Part shown: one piece after another, positions 43,546 to 52,880 of the stretch
Layout: every line of letters begins with the position of its first letter
How positions within the stretch are numbered: position 1 is the stretch's first letter
Assembly (NCBI GenBank): GCA_903873965.1
Contig: CAIQQO010000347.1
Span: 113,786-177,785 of the forward strand
Length of the DNA stretch: 64,000 bases
Origin: an uncultured bacterium
Lineage (GTDB): Bacteria; Chloroflexota; Anaerolineae; J036; Brachytrichaceae
Reading direction: 5' to 3'
Program-made: the position numbers and the translations under genes
The notes under the pieces: model-generated
Database searches by the model: none
What the model was told of the DNA's origin: nothing
What the model saw: the letters and a program-made list of their open reading frames with translations, nothing else

Positions 43546-44673
43546 CTATTTTGTGGCTTTTTCGGGCGCGCCTGCTTTCACCCATCGTTCGAAGATTGAT
43601 ACCAGTTCCGGGCTGAGCGCCTTCGTTGGAGGCATCTCGCCGCCGGCATCGATCTTTTCGCGGTGGATCATGCGAATCAGGTTGGTGTTCAAATCGCCAG
43701 GAATCACATTGGGCTTGTGGTCGCCGCTGTTCATGACGTTTTGATAGGTGTCCATGATGTAGTTGTTGTTTTCTTTACCCTGTCGATGGCACGAAACACA
43801 ATACCGTTTCACAATCGGCGCAATATTGGCCTCGTATGACGGGATGTCGTTTGGCCCGAGTGCCGGTATCGCATTGGATGACGCGGTTTCTTTGGGCACT
43901 TCCACTCGGTTGTCCCATGTGTAGCGCATGAATGTCACGAGATTATTAATATCGCTGCGTGATAACTCGCCGCCGAAGGCTTTGCCAAATGGGGGCATGC
44001 CAAGGTTGGGCTGGCCATATTCACCAATATTGAAAAGCGTATCGTCGGAGCGCGTGTACATTTCGTCCTGCGAATTGATGGCCTTCATCTTGAAGCCTTC
44101 CAGGCCTTTCACGCCCTTGATGACGCCGCCTTCGCCTTCAGAGCCGTGGCATTCCGCGCATTGCACCGAGTAGGTATCCTGGCCGGCCGCAATCTTGGCC
44201 GGGATCGATGTTGCCACGGCGCTCTCATCTTTTTGCGGTGGCGTTGTTACCGCCGCACGGATGGTGAGAAAAACCATGGCCACCACAACAGCGCTCATGA
44301 ACGTCAGCGCGAATTTGCGGTGTTTCCAGTGTCGATGTGGATTCTTGTCGTAAAAGGGCAGCAGCAGAAGTGCGATGACAGCTGCGCCAGGAATAATCGT
44401 AGTCCCCAACCATTCCAGGCTGCCAGGGAAAAACTTCAGCATCTCAAACAGAAATAAGAAGTACCACTCTGGACGAGGTACATAAGCGGCGTCACTGGGG
44501 TCAGCCCGTGGTTCAGCGGCCACGCCAATGAAGGCTGCCAGGCCAATCAACAGCAGGAACAAAGCAATGGCAATCAGCAGGTCCTTGTACAGGGTATCCG
44601 GGAAAAACTTCTCGCCGTTACGCTTTGCGCGAATGTACCTTTCTTTATACTGAGCTTTTTGTATATCGTTCAT
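43546..44673 (-). CDS. cytochrome b subunit IV-like domain fused to two cytochrome c domains (QcrC-like)
   Basis: This is a quinol:cytochrome c reductase subunit. The N-terminal part (1-150) is the subunit IV half of cytochrome b, with three membrane segments and the quinol-site motif PEWYF (68-72). A c-type domain with haem motif CAECH (172-176) and a later Met-containing loop (LGMPPF near 224-229) follows. A second domain with CVSCH (292-296) ends in GGEMPPTKALS and WVKAGAP, like planctomycete-type cytochrome c modules. Bacillus QcrC has only one c haem, so the extra module is unusual. ATG 44673 is used; it lies 16 bases after the cytochrome b6 stop. Confidence 0.92.
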   Translation of the reverse strand: MNDIQKAQYKERYIRAKRNGEKFFPDTLYKDLLIAIALFLLLIGLAAFIGVAAEPRADPSDAAYVPRPEWYFLFLFEMLKFFPGSLEWLGTTIIPGAAVIALLLLPFYDKNPHRHWKHRKFALTFMSAVVVAMVFLTIRAAVTTPPQKDESAVATSIPAKIAAGQDTYSVQCAECHGSEGEGGVIKGVKGLEGFKMKAINSQDEMYTRSDDTLFNIGEYGQPNLGMPPFGKAFGGELSRSDINNLVTFMRYTWDNRVEVPKETASSNAIPALGPNDIPSYEANIAPIVKRYCVSCHRQGKENNNYIMDTYQNVMNSGDHKPNVIPGDLNTNLIRMIHREKIDAGGEMPPTKALSPELVSIFERWVKAGAPEKATK

Positions 44674-44689
44674 GGTCAACGTCCTGTGA

Positions 44690-45352
44690 TCACTCGTTTT
44701 CCTTGGGAATGGAAGAAATGCCAAGGCGAATCACCAAATACAGGTGGACGCCGATCAAAGCAATAATAGCGGCGGGAAGCATCCATATATGCGCCGAGAA
44801 AAACCGCGCCAAGGTGACGCCGCTCAGGTCAGATCCACCCCGCAGGTCGCGCAGGATAAAATCGCCTATCACAGGCACGCTGCCGGCGATGGATGTCCCA
44901 ACCGTTGTAGCCCAATAGGCTTTCTGATTCCATGGCAGCAGGTAACCGGTAAAACCCATGCCCAGCGTTAACAGGAACAGAAATACTCCGGTTGTCCACG
45001 TGATTTCGCGTGGGTATTTATATGCCGCATAGAAGAATACGCGCAGCATATGGATAAACACCGTGATCACCATCAGTGTGGCGCCCCAGTGGTGAATCCC
45101 GCGGATTAACCATCCAAATGCGACGCCTGTCATGATGTATTCGATGCTGTCGTAGGCCTTGTCGGGCGACGGCACGTAATACACAGACAACATGATGCCG
45201 GTAACGGCCTGCATCACAAACAGGAACAGAGTCGCGCTTCCCAATGTAAACCACCAGTTCACTTTGGGAACCATGCGATCGAGAACAGTCTTGTAGATTG
45301 TTGTCAGACCAAGTCGCTCATCCAGCCAGGGAAATACTCTATTATTGATCAT
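44690..45352 (-). CDS. cytochrome b6-type subunit of quinol:cytochrome c reductase
   Basis: This is the N-terminal half of cytochrome b, 220 residues with four membrane segments. The two haem b pairs are visible as HHWGATLMVITVFIHMLRVFF (86-106: two histidines 14 residues apart) and two later histidines in SAHIWMLPAAIIALIGVHLY. GYLLPWNQKAYWATTV is the conserved Qo-side segment. It is split from its C-terminal half, as in b6f and menaquinol complexes. The Rieske gene lies 48 bases upstream and the subunit IV-cytochrome c gene 16 bases downstream. Confidence 0.95.
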   Translation of the reverse strand: MINNRVFPWLDERLGLTTIYKTVLDRMVPKVNWWFTLGSATLFLFVMQAVTGIMLSVYYVPSPDKAYDSIEYIMTGVAFGWLIRGIHHWGATLMVITVFIHMLRVFFYAAYKYPREITWTTGVFLFLLTLGMGFTGYLLPWNQKAYWATTVGTSIAGSVPVIGDFILRDLRGGSDLSGVTLARFFSAHIWMLPAAIIALIGVHLYLVIRLGISSIPKENE

Positions 45353-45400
45353 GAGGTTTGGTGTATAAACTTATTGATTTGAATGGTTCCTTGTGTAACG

Positions 45401-45886
45401 CTACGATTCGAGTACTCGAATCGACAAAGTGCCATTGTCATTTTTAGACTCATATTGGTCTAGCGGCCGGGGTGGGGGACCAGAAAGAACCACCCCATTG
45501 CGATCGAATCTTGCATCGTGACAGGGGCAGGCATAGGTGTCCGTATCCTTGCTGTAGCTCACGCGGCAACCCAGGTGGGTGCAGACATTAGAAAGCACCT
45601 TGACCTCATCGTTAGCACCGCGCAACACATATACGCTATAGCTGTTGGTCGTCTTTTCCCATCCGTTAATCTTTGACCGAGTAAAACTAAACACGGTAGG
45701 TACCCCGACCGGGTAGGTATCCAGTTTGCCCACCGGTATCCAAGAATCCGTTTTTCGTCCGCCAATTGCGGGAGAAACCAGATAGCCGATGATGGGCAGT
45801 CCTACCACGATTCCCATGATCGATCCGGCAAACGCCATCACCGAAGTGATGAAACCTCGCCGAGTCACATTACCTGAACGCGCCAT
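45401..45886 (-). CDS. Rieske iron-sulfur protein
   Basis: The Rieske [2Fe-2S] protein receives the first electron from quinol. The cluster motifs are CTHLGC (102-107) and CPCHDARF (120-127), giving ligands Cys102, His104, Cys120 and His123, with a Cys107-Cys122 disulfide. The N-terminus has TRRGFI before a membrane helix (12-38), a twin-arginine export pattern. GGAGG precedes the ATG. It is the first gene of a Rieske-b6-subunit IV/c operon on the minus strand. Confidence 0.95.
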   Translation of the reverse strand: MARSGNVTRRGFITSVMAFAGSIMGIVVGLPIIGYLVSPAIGGRKTDSWIPVGKLDTYPVGVPTVFSFTRSKINGWEKTTNSYSVYVLRGANDEVKVLSNVCTHLGCRVSYSKDTDTYACPCHDARFDRNGVVLSGPPPRPLDQYESKNDNGTLSIRVLES

Positions 45887-46027
45887 CCACTACCTCCATC
45901 TAAAAGTTGAGTTGGTACAGTATCCACCATTTGAAAAACAGTGTCCTATTTTGACACCGGAATTGTAGAGCACATTCGGTTCTCCGTAATGGCCGGCTGT
46001 CATGAAATGTCATAGCTATTTGTCACG

Positions 46028-46055
46028 TTGACAGGAACCGATATCGATTAATAAT
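46028..46055 (+). promoter_or_regulatory. sigma70-like promoter upstream of sdhC
   Basis: TTGACA at 46028-46033 and AATAAT at 46050-46055 are separated by 16 bases. The second box has one mismatch to TATAAT. The ATG of sdhC is 40 bases downstream and has GGAGG before it. The Rieske gene diverges from this region. Confidence 0.5.
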
Positions 46056-46095
46056 GGTACATTAGGCTGGTTTGTAATAACGACTGGAGGAACTC

Positions 46096-46485
46096 ATGAG
46101 TGATGGTCGAAACCCCGGGCTTGAAGGATTACGGTATAAGCGCGGGGGAACAATGTGGTCGTGGATACTGCATCGTGTCACCGGTGTAGGCATGCTGCTG
46201 TTCGTAGCAATGCACGTGATTGCAGCGTTTTCGCTGCAGAATCTGGGTGGAAGCACCTTTGGTAAAGTGTTTAACACATTTTACGAATCGTGGCTATTCC
46301 AATGTTTCATCTATTTCTGTGTCATTTTCCATGCCTTGAATGGTGCGCGCGTCATCATTCTTGATACTTGGCCTAAGCTTTTGCAGTATCAACGCGAAGC
46401 TACCTGGTTGCAGTGGCTTGTCTTTATTCCTATTTACGGGCTCACGCTTCTTGTGCTTATTCAGAAGGGCCTCAGCGGTGGTTAA
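46096..46485 (+). CDS. sdhC: succinate dehydrogenase cytochrome b subunit SdhC (first anchor set)
   Basis: SdhC anchors the succinate dehydrogenase catalytic dimer and helps bind haem b and quinone. This 129-residue protein has three membrane segments. Signature segments are MWSWILHRVTGVGMLLFVAMHV (residues 20-41) and FHALNGARVIILD near 79-91, with several candidate haem-ligand histidines. The start has GGAGG. It is followed by a second anchor protein, and the pair lies on the opposite strand from sdhB and sdhA. A second SdhC occurs at 50.2 kb. Confidence 0.85.
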   Translation: MSDGRNPGLEGLRYKRGGTMWSWILHRVTGVGMLLFVAMHVIAAFSLQNLGGSTFGKVFNTFYESWLFQCFIYFCVIFHALNGARVIILDTWPKLLQYQREATWLQWLVFIPIYGLTLLVLIQKGLSGG

Positions 46486-46494
46486 GGAGTCATG

Positions 46495-46920
46495 ATGTTA
46501 CGTTCACGAACAGTGCCCCGGCGTGGGTGGAATATTGAGTTTGTGATGTGGGTGTTTACACGCATATCCGGTGCTGCGCTTCTGATCATCGGCGCTATCG
46601 GTATGGTTGCCGCATTGCTGATGGGCGCGCGTATGCAGATGGATCTTGCAAGCTTGATGCGGTGGAGCTTCTTCCCGAATTCCAGCCATGTCGTTAATAG
46701 CAATATTCCCGATGTCAACCTGGGGTGGATCAGTCTGTTTTGGCGAATCATGGAAACCCTGATCATCGTTTTTGGCGTTTCTCATGGTTTTAATGGTTTG
46801 CGCGTTGTCTTTGAAGACTACATTAAGAGCGCCGTGATCCGCAAGGTGTTGCGCGTGGTGATTCTTGCCCTGTGGATTGTGGTGATGATAGTCGCCTTGT
46901 TTATTGTCTACACCTCGTAA
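46495..46920 (+). CDS. sdhD: succinate dehydrogenase membrane anchor SdhD (first anchor set)
   Basis: This small membrane anchor has three helices. The typical SdhD pattern SHGFNGLRVVFEDY lies near residues 97-110, and a histidine (H98) could bind haem b. The first ATG at 46492 is only 2 bases after AAGGAG; the second at 46495 has better spacing (5 bases) and is used. It follows sdhC by 9 bases. A strong bidirectional terminator lies 21 bases past the stop and separates this pair from the convergent sdhB gene. Confidence 0.82.
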   Translation: MLRSRTVPRRGWNIEFVMWVFTRISGAALLIIGAIGMVAALLMGARMQMDLASLMRWSFFPNSSHVVNSNIPDVNLGWISLFWRIMETLIIVFGVSHGFNGLRVVFEDYIKSAVIRKVLRVVILALWIVVMIVALFIVYTS

Positions 46921-46941
46921 TTCGCCGGCAGTGTCAGCAAC

Positions 46942-46979
46942 AAAAAGCCTGGTTCCCCTATTAGGGAACCAGGCTTTTT
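46942..46979. terminator. strong bidirectional intrinsic terminator between sdhD and sdhB
   Basis: A perfect 16-bp stem (46942-46957 and 46964-46979) around a 6-base loop begins with AAAAAGCC and ends with GGCTTTTT. It sits in the gap between the convergent sdhCD pair and the sdhB gene. Confidence 0.92.
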
Positions 46980-47003
46980 GTATTGATGAAGCGCCAGCCG
47001 GAA

Positions 47004-47711
47004 TCAGTCGATGCGGCCAGTGATGAGCGCGGCTTTCACTTCGCCGATCGCTTGCGTCACTTGAATATCGCGTGGGCAGACCTCTGAGCAGTTGAACACG
47101 GTTCTGCAGCGCCAAACGCCTTCTGGTTCGCCCAACACGTCCAGACGTTTTGCAGCGCCTTGATCGCGCGAGTCGAAAATGAAACGGTGCGCCTGTACGA
47201 TGGCTGCCGGTCCAACGTAGTCGCCTCTTACCCAGAAGGAAGGGCAGCTCGTGGTGCAGCACGCGCACAAAATGCACTTGGTGCTGTCGTCAAAGCGCGC
47301 GCGTTCTTCGGGTGACTGCAGGCGTTCGCGCTCGCCTGGCTCGGTGTCATTGATTAGGTACGGCATTACGGCGCGATAGTGGGCAAAGAAGGGCTCCATG
47401 TCCACGATCAGGTCTTTGATTACCGGCAGACCCAGTATCGGCTCGACAACGATCTTGCCGCCCTGAACGGCATCGCGTATCAGCAGTTTGCATGCCAGCG
47501 AATTTCGCCCATTGATGCGCATGGCGTCGCTGCCGCATATGCCATGTGCGCAGCTTCGGCGGAAGTTCAGCGTACCGTCAATTTCCCATTTCACTGTCTG
47601 CAACGCATCGAGTACGCGATCACTTTCTTCTGCCTCAACGTCGTACTCTCCCCAATAAGACTTTTTGTCCTTCTCAGGGTTAAACCGCTTGATCTTGAAA
47701 TGTACTTTCAT
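47004..47711 (-). CDS. sdhB: succinate dehydrogenase iron-sulfur subunit
   Basis: SdhB passes electrons from FAD to the anchor through three clusters. The [2Fe-2S] motif is CAHGICGSDAM with C near LAC (residues 54-75). The [4Fe-4S] motif is CILCACCTTSCP near 144-155, and the [3Fe-4S] and final cysteines lie in CRTVFNCSEVCP near 201-212. The length of 235 residues is normal. It follows sdhA by 50 bases, with the usual A-B order on the minus strand. It is the last gene of the sdhC-sdhD-sdhA-sdhB run that starts at 50461. Confidence 0.96.
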   Translation of the reverse strand: MKVHFKIKRFNPEKDKKSYWGEYDVEAEESDRVLDALQTVKWEIDGTLNFRRSCAHGICGSDAMRINGRNSLACKLLIRDAVQGGKIVVEPILGLPVIKDLIVDMEPFFAHYRAVMPYLINDTEPGERERLQSPEERARFDDSTKCILCACCTTSCPSFWVRGDYVGPAAIVQAHRFIFDSRDQGAAKRLDVLGEPEGVWRCRTVFNCSEVCPRDIQVTQAIGEVKAALITGRID

Positions 47712-47761
47712 GAATCAGTTCCTCGTTATATTTCAGCCTAAATCTTGTGCTCGATCACGCA

Positions 47762-49528
47762 TCAGTACTTGCGTTCGGTTGGCTGGTATCGTCCCATTCG
47801 CACCGGTTTGTAAGACATGTGGTTGTCGCTCCAGACATTCGTGTGCTTCAGGAAATTCTTGTCGTCGCGATCAGGGAAGTCTTCACGATAATGCCCGCCG
47901 CGTGATTCCTGGCGCGCCAATGCAGATATGGCGGTCACTTCGGCAAGATCAAGCAGGCAGCCCAGTTCCCATGCTTCCATCAAGTCGGTATTCCACTGCA
48001 CGCCCTTGTCGTCGATGTGGATGCGCTTGTAGCGTTCCTTCAAACCACGAATTTCCTCTAATGCGGCTTCAAGTCCCTGCTTAGTGCGGAATACGCCGAC
48101 ATGCTCATCCATGTGCAACTGCAATTCCTTGCGAATCTGGCCGGGGTGTTCCTTGCCGTCGTTGTTGCGTATGCCATTCAGCATCGCTTCAGCAGGTTTA
48201 TGGACTTCCTGGCTGATGGGCAAGAATTCAGTCTGCTTGGCAAACTCGGCCATCTTTTTGCCGCCTCGTCGACCAAACACAATCAGGTCGACGAGGGAAT
48301 TGGTGCCGAGGCGATTTGCCCCGTGCACACTGACGCAGGCGGCTTCGCCGGCGGCATACAAGCCATGTACTATGGCGCCGTTTTCATCAAGCAGCACGCG
48401 GGCATCCAGGTCGGTGGGAATACCGCCCATGGCATAGTGCGCTGTGGGCTGGATTGGCACCGGCTCGGTGATCGGATCGATGCCCATATAGACGCGCACA
48501 AATTCGATAATGTCGGGCAGGCGCTTTTCAATATATTCGGCGTCGACGCGGCGTGGATTGCCGTCTGCCTCGAAATACTTGTTAATTCGTTCGGGTCGGA
48601 AGTCGAGGTAGACGTAATCCTTGCCGCCGATGCCATTGCCAGCACGCACTTCCTTGTAGATCGAGCGGCTGCACACATCGCGCGAGGCCAGGTCTTTCAT
48701 GGTTGGCGCGTAACGCTCCATGAAACGTTCGCCCTTGTCGTTGATGAAAATGGCGCCTTCACCGCGCGCAGCTTCACTCAACAGGATGCCCATCTTGTAG
48801 ATGCCCGTAGGATGAAACTGGTAGAACTCCATATCCTGTAACGGTAAACCACAGCGCAATGCCACCGACGGACCATCGCCGGTCAGTGAATGCGCGTTAG
48901 ATGATATCTTCCACATTTTGCCGAATCCACCCGTGGCCAGCATGACGGCCTTGGCATGGAAGACATGAATCTCGCCGGTTTTGAGTTCAACAGCCACCAC
49001 GCCGCGGCATGTGCCATCAATGACGATCATGTCGATCATCTGGAACTCATCGAAGAAACGCACATTGTTTTTGATGCATTGCTGATACAGTGTTTGCAGG
49101 ATCATATGACCGGTTCGATCTGCCGCATGGCAGGCGCGTTGTACCGGCTGTTTCGTTTCATTGTTACTATGTCCGCCAAAGCGCCGTTGCGAGATTTTGC
49201 CGTCCGCCGTGCGGTCGAAAGGCAATCCCATGTGTTCGAGGTCGATGACAGCCTCGACGGCTTCCTTACACAGAATATCGACGGCGTCCTGGTCTGACAA
49301 AAAGTCGCCGCCTTTCACTGTGTCATAGGCATGCCATTCCCACTTATCCGGTTCCATGTTGCCGAGGGCTGCGCTGATACCGCCCTGTGCCGCGCCCGTA
49401 TGAGAACGGGTAGGATAGAGCTTGCTGATGACGGCAGTGTTCACCGATTTGCTGGCATAAAGTGCTGCCATCAAACCGGCGCCACCAGCGCCTACGACGA
49501 GTGCATCGAATTGATGATACTGAGCCAT
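47762..49528 (-). CDS. sdhA: succinate dehydrogenase/fumarate reductase flavoprotein subunit
   Basis: SdhA oxidises succinate to fumarate using covalently bound FAD. The N-terminal FAD-binding motif is [15 protein letters not shown] (11-25), and the FAD-linked histidine lies in [11 protein letters not shown] (40-50). The catalytic region contains HPTGI (237-241), [18 protein letters not shown], and [14 protein letters not shown] near 406-419. The length of 588 is typical of bacterial succinate dehydrogenases. It lies between sdhD (24 bases upstream) and sdhB (50 bases downstream). The only sdhA in the window. Confidence 0.97.
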   Translation of the reverse strand: MAQYHQFDALVVGAGGAGLMAALYASKSVNTAVISKLYPTRSHTGAAQGGISAALGNMEPDKWEWHAYDTVKGGDFLSDQDAVDILCKEAVEAVIDLEHMGLPFDRTADGKISQRRFGGHSNNETKQPVQRACHAADRTGHMILQTLYQQCIKNNVRFFDEFQMIDMIVIDGTCRGVVAVELKTGEIHVFHAKAVMLATGGFGKMWKISSNAHSLTGDGPSVALRCGLPLQDMEFYQFHPTGIYKMGILLSEAARGEGAIFINDKGERFMERYAPTMKDLASRDVCSRSIYKEVRAGNGIGGKDYVYLDFRPERINKYFEADGNPRRVDAEYIEKRLPDIIEFVRVYMGIDPITEPVPIQPTAHYAMGGIPTDLDARVLLDENGAIVHGLYAAGEAACVSVHGANRLGTNSLVDLIVFGRRGGKKMAEFAKQTEFLPISQEVHKPAEAMLNGIRNNDGKEHPGQIRKELQLHMDEHVGVFRTKQGLEAALEEIRGLKERYKRIHIDDKGVQWNTDLMEAWELGCLLDLAEVTAISALARQESRGGHYREDFPDRDDKNFLKHTNVWSDNHMSYKPVRMGRYQPTERKY

Positions 49529-49552
49529 GTTATCAATTTCCTTGTACCAAAT

Positions 49553-50032
49553 CTACCGTACCACTGCCGCTCCGGTTGCGGCTGCATTAACACCAAGAAG
49601 CAAAACCGCAAGACCTGCGACGGAAACAAACACAATCAAGACAGTGGACAATACCATAAAGCCCCAATAGAGTGGGCGATAGTGAAAATAGTCATATAGT
49701 ACCTGCCGCAACCCATTCAAACCATGCATCATGGCGAGTCCCAGCAGAACAGCATAATACGCTCTCCAGAACCATATTTCCAGTGTAGCAGTCTGTCCCG
49801 CAATGCCCCAGCGGCTTATCGTTGCATCGAGTGTCAAGTCGTGAACACTGTTGATGAGATGCTGCAGCCCCCAGTGACTGAGAGCCAGAAAGACCAGCGC
49901 CAGGCCGCTATAACGCATAAACTGCCACGCCACGCGCTCAAATGCATTGCGCGGCTTCATTTTTTGGTTGGCAAGGTAACGCGCCCGGTAGGGGTTGTTG
50001 TCTGCGATGACGGGCGTGGGAATCATGCTCAT
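49553..50032 (-). CDS. sdhD: succinate dehydrogenase membrane anchor SdhD (second anchor set)
   Basis: This is a 159-residue anchor with three membrane helices. It begins with a hydrophilic N-terminus of about 35 residues and carries the signature MMHGLNGLRQVLYDYFHY near 101-118. The histidine in MMHG and the aspartate of DY correspond to haem and quinone-site positions in related proteins. It is co-directional with sdhA and starts 6 bases after the second sdhC. It is more similar in position to a standard C-D-A-B operon than the sdhCD pair at 46 kb. Confidence 0.85.
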   Translation of the reverse strand: MSMIPTPVIADNNPYRARYLANQKMKPRNAFERVAWQFMRYSGLALVFLALSHWGLQHLINSVHDLTLDATISRWGIAGQTATLEIWFWRAYYAVLLGLAMMHGLNGLRQVLYDYFHYRPLYWGFMVLSTVLIVFVSVAGLAVLLLGVNAAATGAAVVR

Positions 50033-50038
50033 AAATCT

Positions 50039-50461
50039 TTAGTGGGTTATTGCTGTTGCCACGTGACCGAAGTTGGCATTGAAGGTATAGATCAACATGA
50101 TGACGACGGTGGGCGCTGTCAGGATGGCGGTAACCATCAGGCTGAGACGGGTTACCTTTTGCTGATGCACCCACAGTTCGGGGCGCAGATCGAGTATGGC
50201 CACGCGGACACCGTTCACCGCATGGTATATGAGCAATGCCGCCATTGCCAGTTCCAGCACGGAGAAGAGCGGCGTCTTGAACAGGGCGATCATTTCTTCG
50301 TGTATCGGCACATTAAAGTAGGCCAATGACATGTCGAAAACGTGAATGAGCAGGTAAAACAGAATGCCCAGTCCGCTGACGCGATGAAATAGCCACAGCC
50401 ATTGCGCCTCACGACCTTTATAGCGAAGTGACTCGCGAAGTATGGTCAATAACGTTCCCAT
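50039..50461 (-). CDS. sdhC: succinate dehydrogenase cytochrome b subunit SdhC (second anchor set)
   Basis: This 140-residue anchor has three helices and the typical LWLFHRVSGLGILFYLLIHVFD segment (residues 22-43, split by the His-Arg-Ser motif) and IYHAVNGVRVAILD near 78-91. It is the first gene of sdhCDAB on the minus strand. Compared with the SdhC at 46.1 kb it shares the HRV-(S/T)-G and H-A-(V/L)-N-G-(V/A)-R motifs but differs in most helix residues, so the two are not recent copies. The upstream gap to the next gene is 59 bases. Confidence 0.85.
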   Translation of the reverse strand: MGTLLTILRESLRYKGREAQWLWLFHRVSGLGILFYLLIHVFDMSLAYFNVPIHEEMIALFKTPLFSVLELAMAALLIYHAVNGVRVAILDLRPELWVHQQKVTRLSLMVTAILTAPTVVIMLIYTFNANFGHVATAITH

Positions 50462-50520
50462 TTTATTCCTTTACACAGCCTCCACCATAGTCTGAATGGC
50501 TAGGCTCTGCAAGTATAAAT

Positions 50521-52830
50521 CTACCTGACAAGAATCTGGCCGAGTGGCAACAGATCGTCCTGGGTGCCGGTTCGGAATCGTGCACCCGTTGCCGATACAT
50601 AGAAGCCGGTTAAGGCATGCAACGTTCCGGAAACGGTCGGTGGCATGCGCAAGTTGAAAGATTCGTCGACGCATTCGCCCGCCTGCCACAAGTCCGTTGG
50701 ATAAGCCCCCATTTGAGGGGCATGGTCGTCCTGTGCAACAAGGGCACCTTGATCATCATAGACATGCACAAAAGCATTGCCTGAGAGGGTGGTTGTCTGC
50801 CATGCTTCGTAAGTCAGGCGAATGGTGGTGGTCACGCCGGCCTGGACTTCGGATGGCATCTCGACCTGGCGAAGTGCGATGTTATCGAATGAACCCAGCG
50901 GGGGTTGCCAGAAAACAACCATGGGTTGCGTTGGCTTATCAATTCTGAATCGCCCCAGCAGTGGCGCTACGGGGCGGCCCTCGCCGTCGCGTATCTGAAG
51001 TTGATGCGTGATGCTCATCGCTATCGTATTGGGCTGTGTTTCCACCCGCTTGAATTCGTACATCGCGATGCTGACACGTCCGAGCGAGGGTAGATGCGCG
51101 CATGGTTTTTCGAGCAGGATGGTGTACTCATCAACAAAGGTGTCGCCTGTGTTCCAGTTGGTGCTGGGATAAGCGCCGCGCGCCGGTTCGACGTTCAATG
51201 TGCCCAGCACTTCGGCATCACGCCCAACGACGCTGATTCCGAACGCGAAGTTTTCAGCGGTTCGGCGCAGCGCTCGCCACGTGACCTTCACGCGGGCGTA
51301 GTGTCGCATGCCTTCGCGATCACTGAGGTAAGTTGTATCGGCTGCTATCGACGTAATCTGTGCGACATCTTCAAAGGTAAGAAGGGCTGGCGTGGCGTCG
51401 GGTGTTTGTTGTATGACGGGTAAAGCATACGCTGGCGCAATCACGCCGAATGGCACGAGCAGTACCGCAATCGCCATCGCGGCTGATATAAAAACAGAGA
51501 GGTTGAGGATTGACGATGGGGGATTGCCCGGCGCAACCATTTTCAATCTCCAGTCCCCGATATCTTTACCTAACCATGCCCAGCCGAACCCGATAATCGC
51601 AGCGTATGCCAGAAGTCCCGGCATCAGGTATCGACCGGGCAGCAGGGCAGGGCTTTGATAAAAGAAGGCGCGGTAACCGGGCAGGAGTACCATGACTATC
51701 GCAAGCGTGATGAGTATGGCCATGCCATCACGTATTGGCGGTTTGGCGCGGCAAATACCGATCACGCAACCTAACGTCCCTATGCCGACAAGCACAGCGA
51801 TAACTATGTACGCCCAATCGGGCATTTGGACGTTGCCCCAGCCAAAGGTGCCCCAGAAAGTGCGGAAGGCATTGACAAATATCTGCGGTAGCCAGCCATC
51901 ACGCAGTGATACGGCAAGACCAGTGCTGATCAGGCTGGTCGGTGATTGCACCAGCGGATTGTCTGCGGCGCGATCGACGATCCATTGTCCGTAGCGCAGT
52001 TGGTTGATCAGGTAAAACGGTCCGCCCACCAGAAGCATCGCCACGAAGGCGACTGCACCTCGCAAAAGTAACTGAAGTAAGGGCAACTTTTGGCGCCATG
52101 CCAGGTAGACCAGCGCGATGCCGGTAAATGGAATCAGGATTAAGCCGCTGTTCTTCGCCCACAGGCATAATCCCAGCACACAACCTGTGACTGCGTAGCC
52201 GGCAAAGGCGCGATTGATGTCGGTCTTCTCGCGAGTCCTGAGTACCATGTAGACCAGCGCCGCACCCAACAGGCTGATCATGATGTCGTTGTTGACCATG
52301 GCAGCCATAAACAACACCTGTGGGTTGAACGCCGCAATGGCCGTGGTCAATAATGCTGCAGTTGGCTGGTCGCGAAACAGCAGGCGTGAAGCCTTGGCTA
52401 TCAGCAGGAGCATCAGCGCGCTAAGAATGGTGGAGACCAACCGGGCTGAATGAATCGCCAGAATCGTACCTTGCCATGGGAACGCTTCGCCCGGATTGCG
52501 CAGCAAGATGCGCGTCCCGCGCCTGTTGGTGCCGTCAAACGCGAACAAGTTGATCTGAGGCGATACCTGGTCATTGCGGTCAATCCAGAAGGTCAGTCCG
52601 GCAACGACCAGGTAGTACAAAGGTGGTTGATGTGACTGATCGAGAAAGGCCTTGGTCTTGCCGCGCGCATCCGGCAGAGCGTGTTGCGTCACCAATTGGT
52701 TGACGTACGCCATGTGCCCTGTTTCGTCGTGAGCTTCCCACGGTGGAATGATGACGCCGAACAATACGGCGAGTGCGACGTGTGCAATCACGATGAGGCG
52801 TTGCCATCGTTCGAGTTCTGGCGTTGACAT
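50521..52830 (-). CDS. large multi-pass membrane protein, DUF2142/ArnT-like glycosyltransferase
   Basis: About ten or eleven membrane helices occupy residues 10-480, followed by a beta-rich extracytoplasmic part of about 290 residues. The N-terminal loop contains PPWEAHDETGHMAYVNQL (29-46), with the Asp-Glu pair and His typical of GT-C glycosyltransferases that use polyprenyl-phosphate sugars. A DQSHQPPLYYL segment follows in the same loop. The C-terminal segments look like two sandwich domains. The family is likely DUF2142-like; acceptor and donor are unknown. It is divergent from pyrF, 50 bases apart. Confidence 0.75.
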   Translation of the reverse strand: MSTPELERWQRLIVIAHVALAVLFGVIIPPWEAHDETGHMAYVNQLVTQHALPDARGKTKAFLDQSHQPPLYYLVVAGLTFWIDRNDQVSPQINLFAFDGTNRRGTRILLRNPGEAFPWQGTILAIHSARLVSTILSALMLLLIAKASRLLFRDQPTAALLTTAIAAFNPQVLFMAAMVNNDIMISLLGAALVYMVLRTREKTDINRAFAGYAVTGCVLGLCLWAKNSGLILIPFTGIALVYLAWRQKLPLLQLLLRGAVAFVAMLLVGGPFYLINQLRYGQWIVDRAADNPLVQSPTSLISTGLAVSLRDGWLPQIFVNAFRTFWGTFGWGNVQMPDWAYIVIAVLVGIGTLGCVIGICRAKPPIRDGMAILITLAIVMVLLPGYRAFFYQSPALLPGRYLMPGLLAYAAIIGFGWAWLGKDIGDWRLKMVAPGNPPSSILNLSVFISAAMAIAVLLVPFGVIAPAYALPVIQQTPDATPALLTFEDVAQITSIAADTTYLSDREGMRHYARVKVTWRALRRTAENFAFGISVVGRDAEVLGTLNVEPARGAYPSTNWNTGDTFVDEYTILLEKPCAHLPSLGRVSIAMYEFKRVETQPNTIAMSITHQLQIRDGEGRPVAPLLGRFRIDKPTQPMVVFWQPPLGSFDNIALRQVEMPSEVQAGVTTTIRLTYEAWQTTTLSGNAFVHVYDDQGALVAQDDHAPQMGAYPTDLWQAGECVDESFNLRMPPTVSGTLHALTGFYVSATGARFRTGTQDDLLPLGQILVR

Positions 52831-52865
52831 GCGTGCTGATTATCGCACGCGCCTATCGGAACGCT

Positions 52866-52871
52866 TATAAT
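52866..52871 (+). promoter_or_regulatory. -10 hexamer for pyrF, possibly leaderless transcript
   Basis: A perfect TATAAT ends 9 bases before the pyrF ATG, which would put the transcript start within about 3 bases of the start codon. No Shine-Dalgarno sequence is visible and no good -35 box was found at normal spacing. Confidence 0.45.
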
Positions 52872-52880
52872 CTACGGAAC

